Below, piece after piece: positions 11,415 to 20,267 of a stretch of DNA of 64,000 nt (position 1 is its first letter; every line of letters starts with the position of its first letter). The position numbers and the translations under genes were made by a program. Below the pieces are notes generated by a model. The model had not been told where the DNA came from, did no database searches, and worked only from the letters and a program-made list of their open reading frames with translations. Source of the DNA: Dactylonectria macrodidyma (lineage: Eukaryota; Ascomycota; Sordariomycetes; Hypocreales; Nectriaceae); the NCBI GenBank assembly GCA_020744425.1, contig JAGMUV010000016.1:1513249-1577248 (forward strand), written 5' to 3'.

Positions 11415-12544
11415 TTAGTTGCCTGGATTATTGATGCGAGGCAGGTTGGACAGGAGTCCAACGGGGTTGTGGGGACTGGGGATTCAACTCCCTAGATCTC
11501 AGAGGATTTTCAAGGGGGGGATTTTTCAGACATTATGATCAGCTTCAACAGCTGTAGAGGGACGAGACCTCTCAGCAGCCAGATGCGGCCGGACCTTTGT
11601 TTTCTAGATTGTATTACTATCAATTTCATCGCAGATTTCCTGCCTTCTGTCTGTTCTCTTCTAATTCTCCCGAAAACGCCTTTTTCCTGCGAGCCCGACC
11701 GGTGGAATCCTCAATCTTCTGCCCAAGCCCGGATATGCCGCTGCAACCTTCATCTTTTGAGCCTTGCCACAATCCGCAGCGGCGACCCAATTCGATAAAG
11801 TGTCTAAATGGCACTTTTCTAGCTATGCTGAAGAGTCCAACCTGCTTGCATTATCTGCGGTGGTGATGTGAGCAGCCGCAGCCGACCTCTGTTGGAGACG
11901 GCAAGACAGTTTTGGTCACGATTGGTCCGCCTAAGCCGCAGAGGGATAGCTACAAATTTGTGTGTGGTTTCTTCCTCGTCCGCCAAGGTCGTTTCATTAT
12001 ACAATAGTTTACTTCTTCCTCTACTTGTGGCGGAATAAGGGCCAGATTTTGATTCATTTTCTGATATACCGACCTCCTGACAGCCCAATATGCCGGTTTT
12101 CAGACATTAGTCAGAGGCAGAAATTGAACCAAAACCACTCATGAAAAAGAGGCACCCGGGTTTTACACATCGCCGAATCCAGGATCCTCCCCTACTGGAC
12201 ACTGATCCTTTCATTGGATTTGTTGTACCTTATCTAATGAAAATCAAACCCAAGATTGCCTCGTTTACTGATCACCATCACGTAAGGCGAGCAAACGCCC
12301 GTTAAAAGTCTGCACCACGAGAACTGTTTTACTCACAGTAGTGTACGCGTTTGCTTGTCTGCTCAATAGCTGAGAGTCGGTGGGAGCAAAAGGTATCAAT
12401 TTAATAGCATCCACTTGACAACTGTAGACTACATAAGAATATATAAATAGGAATGTATTTGCCTTCGGAGATTGAACATCGCACACACTAATCCCGCTCA
12501 CACCCTTCACCTCTCCGCCTCCTACTCAAGATCTTAGGCCCCCG
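11415..12544. other. Intergenic, nothing recognised
   Basis: Short overlapping frames on both strands look random. No transposon ends or RNA genes were seen. Confidence 0.4.
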
Positions 12545-12824
12545 ATGGTCTCTTTTGTTCGTGTCGTCAACAATGATGGCGACCGGGAGAGCCTTATCGT
12601 CCTAGGCGGGCTGAAATGCGTCTTCCAAAAGCAGCTGCCGGAGAAGGCCAAGAGCTACATCGCGCGCCTCATCTGCGATAGAGCTCGCATGTCCATCGCC
12701 ATTGTGAGGAAGCTGCTAGGAGTAGTAGGTGGCGTTACGTGCCGGCCGTTCAAGCACCGCAAGTTCGCCGAGATTGTCTTCTGTGTCGTCTTGTCAGATG
12801 AGCAGGCCAAGGGGTACGGGGCGC
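12545..12824 (+). pseudogene. GCN5-type histone acetyltransferase domain fragment
   Basis: About 93 codons match the start of the GNAT catalytic domain of GCN5/[24 protein letters not shown], then [47 protein letters not shown] and [10 protein letters not shown]. These cover the substrate-side strands, the glutamate (FAEIVF) used as general base in GCN5, and the start of the acetyl-CoA pyrophosphate loop (Q-x-x-GYG). The domain is cut exactly after GYGA, where a hAT-type end (CAGACTTGCAAAC) begins at 12825. The rest of the loop, the remaining GNAT fold and the bromodomain are missing, as is the usual N-terminal region upstream. Several substitutions at normally conserved positions (for example LLGVV for PLEVV) suggest it is no longer under selection. 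It is probably a truncated second copy, not the cell's only GCN5. Confidence 0.82.
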
Positions 12825-13891
12825 CAGACTTGCAAACAAATAAATCGTATCCAAATCAAATCAAATCAAATCCTCAGGCCTGGATTTATTTGGATATTTG
12901 AATTCATTTGGATAAGGGGTTGTCCAACCAGCATTCGCGTTGAGACGAGTCTCAACCCCACTTCTACCTGGGACCCTACCCAGTTTGGTAAACAACTCAC
13001 ATCTCACAATTAACCCGCCATGCCCTTTCAGCTGATGCTGCCTGTCACAGCACCATGTTCGACTCGCGAGACATGGTCAAGCAGTTCGTCCCGACATATC
13101 AACGCTGCTTGTATGCCTCGGACTGTAGCCTGCTGAGCTTCGCAACCTCAACTATCCCCAACACTCCTGCTCCAAATGGCTCAGTCTACGAATGCCTATT
13201 GTAGAGCAATACCTTCAATAACTCCTTCGACCACTCCCAGTGACCTCGACGGCCCCCCCCCCCCAAGCTTCGATCCATCCGATACCAACAGAGAGGTGAG
13301 TATAGACACTTCCTCCTCAGTCGACTACACTGGCTACGAAGGCATCGATTGGAATCGCCTTTCAGGGTACTGCATCCGCAAAGACGAAGGCCGCGGACGG
13401 GATGGGTCTGGGAGCACGGATTCGATATCGAGAAAGACGGTTCTGGTCGCCGATTCTGGCTCTGCAAAAACTGTCACAGAAAGAAAGCTACGATCACTCA
13501 TATGTACGACGCTGCTTCTACGAGCCAAGCAAACGGTCATATGGAAGATGTCCACCGCATCAACCGAGACGGGCCCATGTCACCGCAGAGGAAGAAGCAA
13601 CGCACCCTCTTCGACATAGCTGATCTGGACTGTCATCGACCGAAGGACCAAGCGGTGATGAACGCATTTATAGCGTCGTGTGATCCTGTTCGCTTTCAGC
13701 ATTTGCTTGTACGCTGGGTGGCCTGCGACAACGTCCCGTTTAATAAACTTGAGAGCCCGTATTTCCGCGAGCTCATGGGATATGCGAACAGCGCTATCAT
13801 CGAGTCAGGAAGTCTCCCTCCCATACCACAATCCGTGAATGGATTGTACGGTCCTTCAATCGTCACAAAGGCGTCGTGACTGAGATTATTA
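12825..13891 (+). mobile_element. Truncated hAT element (5' part)
   Basis: The element seems to begin at CAGACTTGCAAAC (12825), followed by a subterminal block of repeated CAAATC words and an imperfect palindrome (about 12851-12903, CAAATC copies against GGATTTATTTGG). A broken hAT transposase N-terminus follows. The 3' half and its end are missing; a pogo-like element occupies the sequence from 13892. The 8-bp target duplication cannot be verified because the second end is not in the window. Confidence 0.6.
13176..13891 (+). pseudogene. hAT transposase N-terminal fragment with BED-like zinc finger
   Basis: The fragment starts MAQSTNAYC and contains YEGIDWNRL. After a frameshift near 13350-13400 it continues as TGWVWEHGFDIEKDGSGRRF then WLCKNCHRKK with a His pair further on (BED-type zinc finger). 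It then reads VRWVACDNVPFNKLESPYFR, the helical region that precedes the catalytic core in fungal hAT enzymes. Another frame change near 13840 gives EWIVRSFNRHKGVVTEII, the usual next block, before the pogo-like insertion. No catalytic residues remain. In the family this N-terminus binds the subterminal repeats. Confidence 0.75.
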
Positions 13892-16083
13892 CCATCCCCC
13901 ACCACTTAAAGAATCACACCACTTAAAGCATAGCACAAAAAATCACCGCCCCATACAAACCCTACTGTTTTATTTGGCACAATGAAGCCATTCGCGAAAA
14001 AAAAATCTGTGGTGCATTATTTTTTACGTGGTGTCTTACCTGGGCCATTTTTCTTCCGACTTTATGCGTATCATGAGGGTTTCAAGACATTGAAAATTTT
14101 TGCATTTCTCGCTCTCTCATCCTTCGACTCCCACAAAGTTAAGAAGACTCTCTACGTAGTTTACACCCGTAAAATATCTCCAAAATGGGTCGCTATGTTT
14201 ATACTGAAAAAGACGTTATTGATGCTATATTCGATATTACTGACGGTTCTCTATCACAATACCAGGCCTCCGATAAGTACGGGGTGCCTCAACCAGTCCT
14301 CTCGAAAAGACTTTCTGGCCAGAAGAGCAGGAAAGATTCTACCCACCCTCACCAACGTGTTTCTCCCAGTCAAGAGGACCGCCTCATTTGTTAGCTTCTG
14401 CGGCAGAAGTCCCTGGGCTACGCTCTTACGCATAGCCAACTTCAAAGCTGCGTCGAAGCCCTCCTCCGTCAACAGGGAAATAACAAGCCATTAGGTCAAA
14501 ACTGGACCACCAGGTTTACCAAGCGTCATTCAAAACTATCTACCAAGCTTGGAAAACGCCAGGAAGCCGCCAGATTTAACGGATTTACTCCGAAGGCAGT
14601 CAATTAGTACTTCGACATCCGGGAGAACGAGTATGGCTAGATCAAGCCTAAGAATACAGTTAATGTAGATGAGGGTGGCATAATGGCGGGTTTCGGTAAG
14701 TCCTATATAAGTTCCCTATGGGCTTTTGTAGGTCATAGCTAATTGGTTGTCCATAAGGCTTGGACAGCCTCGTAATCGGGAGTTCCGACCCGAAGAAGAA
14801 GGCGTTATTAAAAGGCGTCCAGTCACGTACCTAGACCTCGTTTATTAAGGCTATCACCGCAACTGGCCGTGCTTTAAAACCGGAAATTATCTTTAAAGGA
14901 AAAGAGCTGCAGAAGCAGTGGTTTCTTAACGAATTCGAATTGATAGCGGACTGGCATTACATTACATCCCCGAACGGCTGGACCGATAACTATATAGCTC
15001 TCGAGTGGTTGAAGGACGTTTATCTACCTCAAACGGAGCCTCGTGATGCATCGGATGCGAGACTTATTATCCTTGACGGTCACGGGAGCCATGCGCAGGT
15101 AAGCCTTATAGTGTTTTCGCCGCGGAGTTACCCGCTATAGGGTTGCTAACAAGCAGTCGGGACGAGTGGATAGCTACGTGCTTTCTAAATAACGTCTACT
15201 GCTGTTACCTACCAGCACATTGTTTCTATGGTTTGCAACCATTAGATAATAGAATTTTTAATGTCATCAAAGGTGCGTATCGGAAAGAACTCTAAAAGCT
15301 GGCTAGTTTGACCGATTCTGCGCCAGTTAATAAAGTCAACTTTATTCGGGCATGCGCGAAAGCCAGGGAGGCGGGCATGAGGAAGGAGATTATCTTATCC
15401 GGCTGGAGATTTACTAGAAATTGGCCTATCAACCGCCACAAAGCTCTAACACATCCAGAAATTCAACCGGACAAAGAAAAACTGCTAGATCAGTGCAAGA
15501 CACCGAGCCCTCCTCCACCGCACTCAGATAATACGCCGAAAACGAGCCGGCAAGTGAGGGATATGGCCAAACACCGAAGTCGACCGACCAGGCGGAAGTA
15601 CAGTAAGATCGCAAAGGGGTTAGAAGCTTTAGAGATTAAGGTGGCCGTTCAGAATGCGCGGATTACTGGCCTCGAAGAGCAGATGGCCCAGGTGCGGCGA
15701 GGGAAGAAAAGAAAGGCAGTACCGAACCCGAACCGACGATTCATAGCTCTAGCGGAGGCTCTAGCGGCTAGAGAAGCTCTTCATGACTCAAGGGAGGCAG
15801 AAATAGAGGTGGATGTGGATAAGGAGGTCGAGTCGGTAATTGAGGTGTCAGGTCAGAGGACGAAAGTAAGGACTTTATGTCGTAACAAAGCACTGCCAGC
15901 GCACACAAAAAACCACGCAGAGAGTAAAATTTGATCAATTTTATGGAGAGTCTCTTTACTAACTTCGATATTGATTGACAACGTGATCTGTTTTTGTGTG
16001 CACTAATATTTAGATTTTGTATGGGAGGATCAAAATTTTGGTGGTCCACTAAGTGGGGGTGTCCATGAAGTGGTCCGGGATGG
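13892..16083 (+). mobile_element. Pogo/Fot1-like transposon with RIP-type decay
   Basis: Imperfect inverted repeats begin CCATCCCCCACCACTTAAAG on the left and CCATCCCGGACCACTTCATG on the right (reverse-complemented). Both arms end in a related CCCATACAAA block, and TA lies on each side (13890-13891 and 16084-16085). The length of 2192 bp suits the group. The transposase inside is related to the one at 24721-27152 but carries several nonsense codons. It is inserted in, or joined to, the hAT fragment on its left; a kinase-like fragment starts directly at its right flank. Confidence 0.82.
14185..15934 (+). pseudogene. Pogo/Fot1-like transposase, multiple stops
   Basis: MGRYVYTEKDVIDAIFDITD opens an HTH region. 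Later blocks are NVDEGGIMAG (first Asp), ADWHYITSPNGWTDN, LIILDGHGSH (second Asp) and LQPLDNRIF (third Asp), and a long basic coiled-coil tail ends near 15934. Nonsense codons at 14605-14607, 14638-14640 and 14832-14834 are TAG where the sister copy on the minus strand at 24.7-27.2 kb has Trp; TAA at 15293-15295 replaces Gln. All fit C-to-T changes at CpA, the RIP preference. There is also a frameshift near 14390, and probable short introns follow GFG (about 14697) and the LDGHGSHAQ block (about 15100). The enzyme is non-functional. Confidence 0.88.
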
Positions 16084-16085
16084 TA

Positions 16086-16654
16086 TCACTCAACTCGTAC
16101 CTTGAGATGTGTCATGCCCTCCGCCTCGCTATCGACGTCGTGGCCGATCATTCTCTCACAACACAGGGCGACACGACTAATCCGACCGGCCGCTTCTAGT
16201 TCGCCTCCCAGTCCGCCTTTCCATCTCGACACCAACTGGAATACGTGAAATCGCAGCTTCATCCGATAGGCAGCGAGATTGGTCTCCGAAATGGCGAGCG
16301 GGATGTCGTGGAGAACGCAGTTCAGAAGCTTATGGACGTTACGTACGCCGATCCAACCCTGAGGAGTCACCTCGCTCTCAACGGAACCGTGGCCTTCAAG
16401 AGTCACACCAACCTCGGAGTTACCGACGGGTCCCTTTCCGAATCGATGGAACAGGTCTCCCTCAGCTCAAAACCACCAGCTGGAACAACCAGGCGTCGGA
16501 AAGCGCAAGGAAAAGGCAACCGAGCGGACCAATTTTGCATATCCCGAACGCCGGACGATCGGAGGTTCCCAGCGGTCGCGATCGAGTACAAAGCGCCCCG
16601 TAAGTTGAGTCGCGACGAGGTTGGCAAATGTGATGGAGGCGCAGAGGAGGCATG
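16086..16654 (+). pseudogene. Fungal kinase-like (FunK1-associated) protein fragment
   Basis: From 16086 the plus-strand frame reads ALRLAIDVVADHSLTTQGDT, then a TAG, then HQLEYVKSQLHPIGSEIGLR, VVENAVQKLMDVTYADPTL, KGNRADQFCISRT and AVAIEYKAPRKLSRDEVGK. This is the order seen in the N-terminal region of large fungal proteins that carry a FunK1-type protein-kinase domain further on. Here the kinase domain is absent and the similarity stops near 16620. The fragment abuts the pogo-like element, whose insertion probably removed or displaced the start. It is assigned from memory of the family pattern, so moderate confidence only. Confidence 0.55.
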
Positions 16655-17426
16655 AAGCAAGTCCAACTATGTCCAGCATAGCCAGCCATGCAGGGTCCTA
16701 AGACCAATACCTGCATTGGCATAGTCAGAGCCAACTTCTGCGCTAGAGCCACGCAGATCCACACACACAGCCCGACGTGCATGAAGTACTCGCTGAGAAA
16801 GCACAGAGGAAAAGCAGGAGACCTGTGCCGCTTCCTCAACATGGAGTCCTGGCTCCTCAGTCAGTCCCACAAACGAACAAATGCCACTAGTCCCCGAGAT
16901 TAGATTTACGATCTCCGCCCACCAATTAGGTAGAAACATCGACATCATCATCAAGAGGTGGCTGACAACAATCGGATGGTGGAGATGGAAGTGTAGCTAC
17001 TGCTCGCCAATGGCAGTCGAGACCAACCCGTTCTTCATGAACTGCGCGAATACGCACATGGGGGTGCCGGGTCATAGAGACTCGGTTTGGGAAGGCATCT
17101 GCGCGGAGATGCCGAGGCAGTACGAAGTAGCCTTCTGGCACTCAAGACATACAAGGTACTCTAGGTGAACCTATGGGTGGCAGGGCCAGCCGGTACTGTC
17201 GGTGCCGCTCGAATGCGTAATCGGCTCCGCAAAACAAGTTTAGTCTTTCACTGTGAGTCTTTTGGCAAACACTCGAATGTCGTTACTTCCGCTAAGGCAG
17301 ATGGAAACCACTGATCGGGGATATGGGTCAATCAGATAGCTAAATATTGAAGGTACATGGCTCAACATATTGATTTAGGCCGTGATAAAATATATTATTC
17401 TGTAACAGAGAAAATATTTCATGAAT

Positions 17427-18284
17427 TTATACTGCTGGCAAAGCTGCCTGCAGAACTACCAAACCGAAATGACAAAAACTCAATGAAAACAGGCATATAG
17501 AGGCGTAGAACGCGTAGCCTGAATGGAAGGACCCATCTGCTATCTCTCCCAACGCACGGCCGCCCGAGTATATCGTCCAGACGAGCGCGCCGAAGCAAGT
17601 GAACATCGCCAAAGACGAGATACTCAGCAGAATGCAGACCAAGCTTCTAAGCCATAAATGACAGAATAGAGATATGATATAAAATGCCGAGAAAATAACC
17701 ACAAGTACGAGGCCTGCACGAACAAAGGTCAGAAGGGACGCCTGCTTCAACGCCTCCACCAGTGATTGAGCGGGGGCGTATGTTGCAGCGAGCTGCCCAA
17801 AGCTGCCATTGCCCTCCATTGGGAGCTCTACGCAGTCCGAATGCCCATCGCCATATTCTATGCATCCAGACTTGATACCTATGTTGCAAGCCTTGGGAAT
17901 GGCTCCGCTGACCAACGTCTCGGCCGCCGCAACTGCACTGCTCGCCTTGTTTATGACATCCGCTGCGACTCTCGTGGCCTGAGTGACGGCTGTCGTTACT
18001 TTGCCAACGATGTCCCCTGTACCTCCAGCAATTTCTGTCGCCTGAGACTGAATTTCACCTACTGGGTTTGGAAGACTCCTTTGGAGAATATTGTTCTGTA
18101 ACTTTGTTGTAGTTAGATACTATTCATGATAAGATTGTTGGGGTTCAGCTACCGAAAGGCTGAATACGCCTTGACTGTATGCGTTCTCATGTCCTGTTAA
18201 CAGTAGACTAGAGAGGACTAAAATAGGTATGATCAATACTAGGTGAGCTAGCGCCCAAATACAAGCTTTACATCTTGAAAGCAT
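17427..18284 (-). pseudogene. Multi-pass membrane protein gene with an in-frame stop
   Basis: From the ATG at 18284 the frame gives a signal-anchor-like start (ACIWALAHLVLIIPILVLSS), continues to a TAG at 18120-18122, then stays open in the same frame to 17427: a loop rich in Ala/Thr, a Cys-containing ectodomain (IPKACNIGIKSGCIEYGDG), and three hydrophobic helices (LVLVVIFSAFYIISLF, LVCILLSISSLAMFTCFGAL, FYASICLFSLSFCHFGLVVL). The four-helix layout with a Cys-rich loop after the first helix is typical of fungal plasma-membrane proteins of the SUR7/PalI-like or related type, but I do not recognise a specific family. No canonical intron removes the stop: the only GT...AG pair around it would be 33 nt, shorter than fungal introns. 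Either it is a pseudogene with one nonsense change, or the start lies downstream. Confidence 0.55.
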
Positions 18285-18664
18285 GGCAAATAATACAGCA
18301 GACAGCCAAAGACTAGATTCTCGAAAATGTGGGCTGAGGAGGTTACTTTATATTTAAGTAACAGTACCTAAGGCGGGTTTCGATCTCTTACAATATGCAA
18401 ATACAGTCATAGTCCAGAGGAGCCTCGCATATGGAAGCCATTGTCAGCCGGGTCAAGGACTAAAACTCGACCTCGTGAGTATTTCGTGAGTATAATTTAC
18501 ACTGCACCTGCATCTTTTGAATGAGTCACAAGAATGCATCGTTCCCATGCTGATCCCCAGAGAGAACGCCCAAATGATCGAGCTGACTAATAAGCACAGT
18601 CCGCCTGGGTTCGTGGGGCCCCGTGACTTTAGAACTCGCGGGGTCCCGCGAAAATGACTAAGTA

Positions 18665-18754
18665 CAGTGTGTCTCTAGATAACCACAGCACAATATTCAG
18701 AAAATTACTGAAGGAATGAAGTCGCTAGGGGGGCCGCTGGGGAGGCACACACTG
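18665..18754. mobile_element. Possible 90-bp MITE with TA duplications
   Basis: The left end CAGTGTGTCTC and right end, reverse-complemented, CAGTGTGTGCC match over 9-10 bp and are flanked by TA on both sides (18663-18664 and 18755-18756). That is the structure of a miniature Tc1/mariner-type element. The inverted repeat is short, so chance is possible. Confidence 0.3.
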
Positions 18755-19788
18755 TATTTAAAAGCAAGAACCCTCCTTCATCCTCTAGCTGTTCTGTACG
18801 CTTTCCAAGACGCTTGTATCTAGTACCCAACGTGTCCTAACGAGTGACATGACGAGTGTGTGATACCTGCAACAATAACCAAGTGCTGCCACTGGCTTCT
18901 TACCCTAGACCTATAATGCCATAGTTAACATCACGCCGTACTTAGGGTCTAAATAAGTTGGCGAGCCTGTCTATTACCTTCGATACTCCGCACAGCCCTT
19001 GGAAACCTTGCCTCAGGTGGAAACGGCGAGCCAGATCTAGTTAGGCACCTCGCACAAGAGCTGACAGAACAACTTGTCAAATTTCAAGGATGCTGATTCG
19101 GGATCCATACTGTCAGATTGTGGCACATATACCCAATCGATAAGAAAAGCTGTTACATCAGTAGCGGCGCTACGTATTTGGCGTAACGGTTTATCTGACA
19201 CATACCCTATTGAACGCTAATCTCTTGATCGAATGTGCCGTACGCTATTCAACAGCTGCCTATTTGCACAGTTGCATCACAATGCGTTGGTCTAGCTTAG
19301 ATTTGGCTGATTGGCAGAGATAACGGAGACGGGGAAGCAGCGGCCTTTCGAGCACCCACTTTGTCTCAGATGGACGGATGGTAGGGAGAAGCCGGGCAGC
19401 ACCTGGATGTTGTTCATTCTGTGGACTTGATTTCGGCCAGCACGATCGAGTCAGATGCCGTTATTAGCGTGTGGATAGATCCCCAAGATCTTCGCCGGCG
19501 GCTGATAGGCAGCAGCGGAGTAATGAATATTAAGAGATGTTGAGTTACTGGAAGTAAGAAAAGGAAAAAAAGAAGACAAGAAGTAGCCCCAGGTCTTTAA
19601 GTAGTTACGAAGAGGCTTTGCCTGTGGGTTCCGGGGATACCCTATTTAGGGCTTTTGTAGCAATCGAATGAGACAATTACCAGAAGAAGCAGGTGAGAAC
19701 GAGCCCAGGAGCCACATGAAACTGGCATGCATTGAATCCTCACTTTTCCGCTAGTGGATGTCAACGGTTTCTTCGCTGGCTGCCTCTT

Positions 19789-19819
19789 CCCCCCCCTTCC
19801 CCCCCCCCCCCCCCCCCCC
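19789..19819. repeat. Poly-C tract
   Basis: Eight cytosines, two thymines, then 21 cytosines in a row. A tract this long is unusual in coding-poor fungal DNA and is prone to slippage; its true length in the genome is uncertain. Confidence 0.9.
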
Positions 19820-20104
19820 AGCCCTGCAACCGCCACCGCCCCGACGATAGCAGGGTCCATTGATAAATGCCTAAATTGGCCGTCATGGCGTGCGATCCAA
19901 TAAAAGGATAGAGTAGATACTATCCTATTCGCCAGCCTCTCCATCCGTCCGCGAATTCCCAACTCACCTCACTGCGGTATTCTTCTCCTTATATGTAGAT
20001 CATCAGGGTCTTTGAAGAATAGAGTTACTAGCTAATTGTGAGTTTTAATATTTACTGGCAATACAACCTAAGCATAAACGTATTATCCAGCGCTCCGAAC
20101 AAAG

Positions 20105-20144
20105 CAAAACAAAACAAAATTGACCACTATTTTGTTTTGTTTTG
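20105..20144. repeat. Perfect 16-bp inverted repeat with 8-bp loop
   Basis: CAAAACAAAACAAAAT at 20105-20120 is followed after TGACCACT by its exact reverse complement at 20129-20144. It lies just downstream of the C-terminal end of the broken hAT transposase and may be that element's subterminal transposase-binding region. Confidence 0.85.
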
Positions 20145-20267
20145 AAATAATACAGGCTGATATTGATTTGGTATTGATTTATATTGAATATTACCAAAAT
20201 GCTATCAAAGGCTTAGTAAGTCGGGAGACAGCCAACAATCATTGGATCTGTAAGCAACATACGTGCT

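Larger units (their letters stand above)
18285..20104. other. Intergenic; homopolymer tract and possible tiny MITE
   Basis: No gene recognised. It contains a possible 90-bp MITE at 18665-18754 and a pure cytosine tract (19799-19819 plus 8 C at 19789-19796). The GC-rich stretch near 19300-19500 has no open frame of note. Confidence 0.4.

Noticed and set aside
16600..17141. Possible minus-strand multi-helix membrane protein opposite the kinase-like fragment
   Set aside because: Hydrophobic stretches occur in two different frames without a continuous gene or recognisable family, and the better-supported fragment lies on the plus strand.
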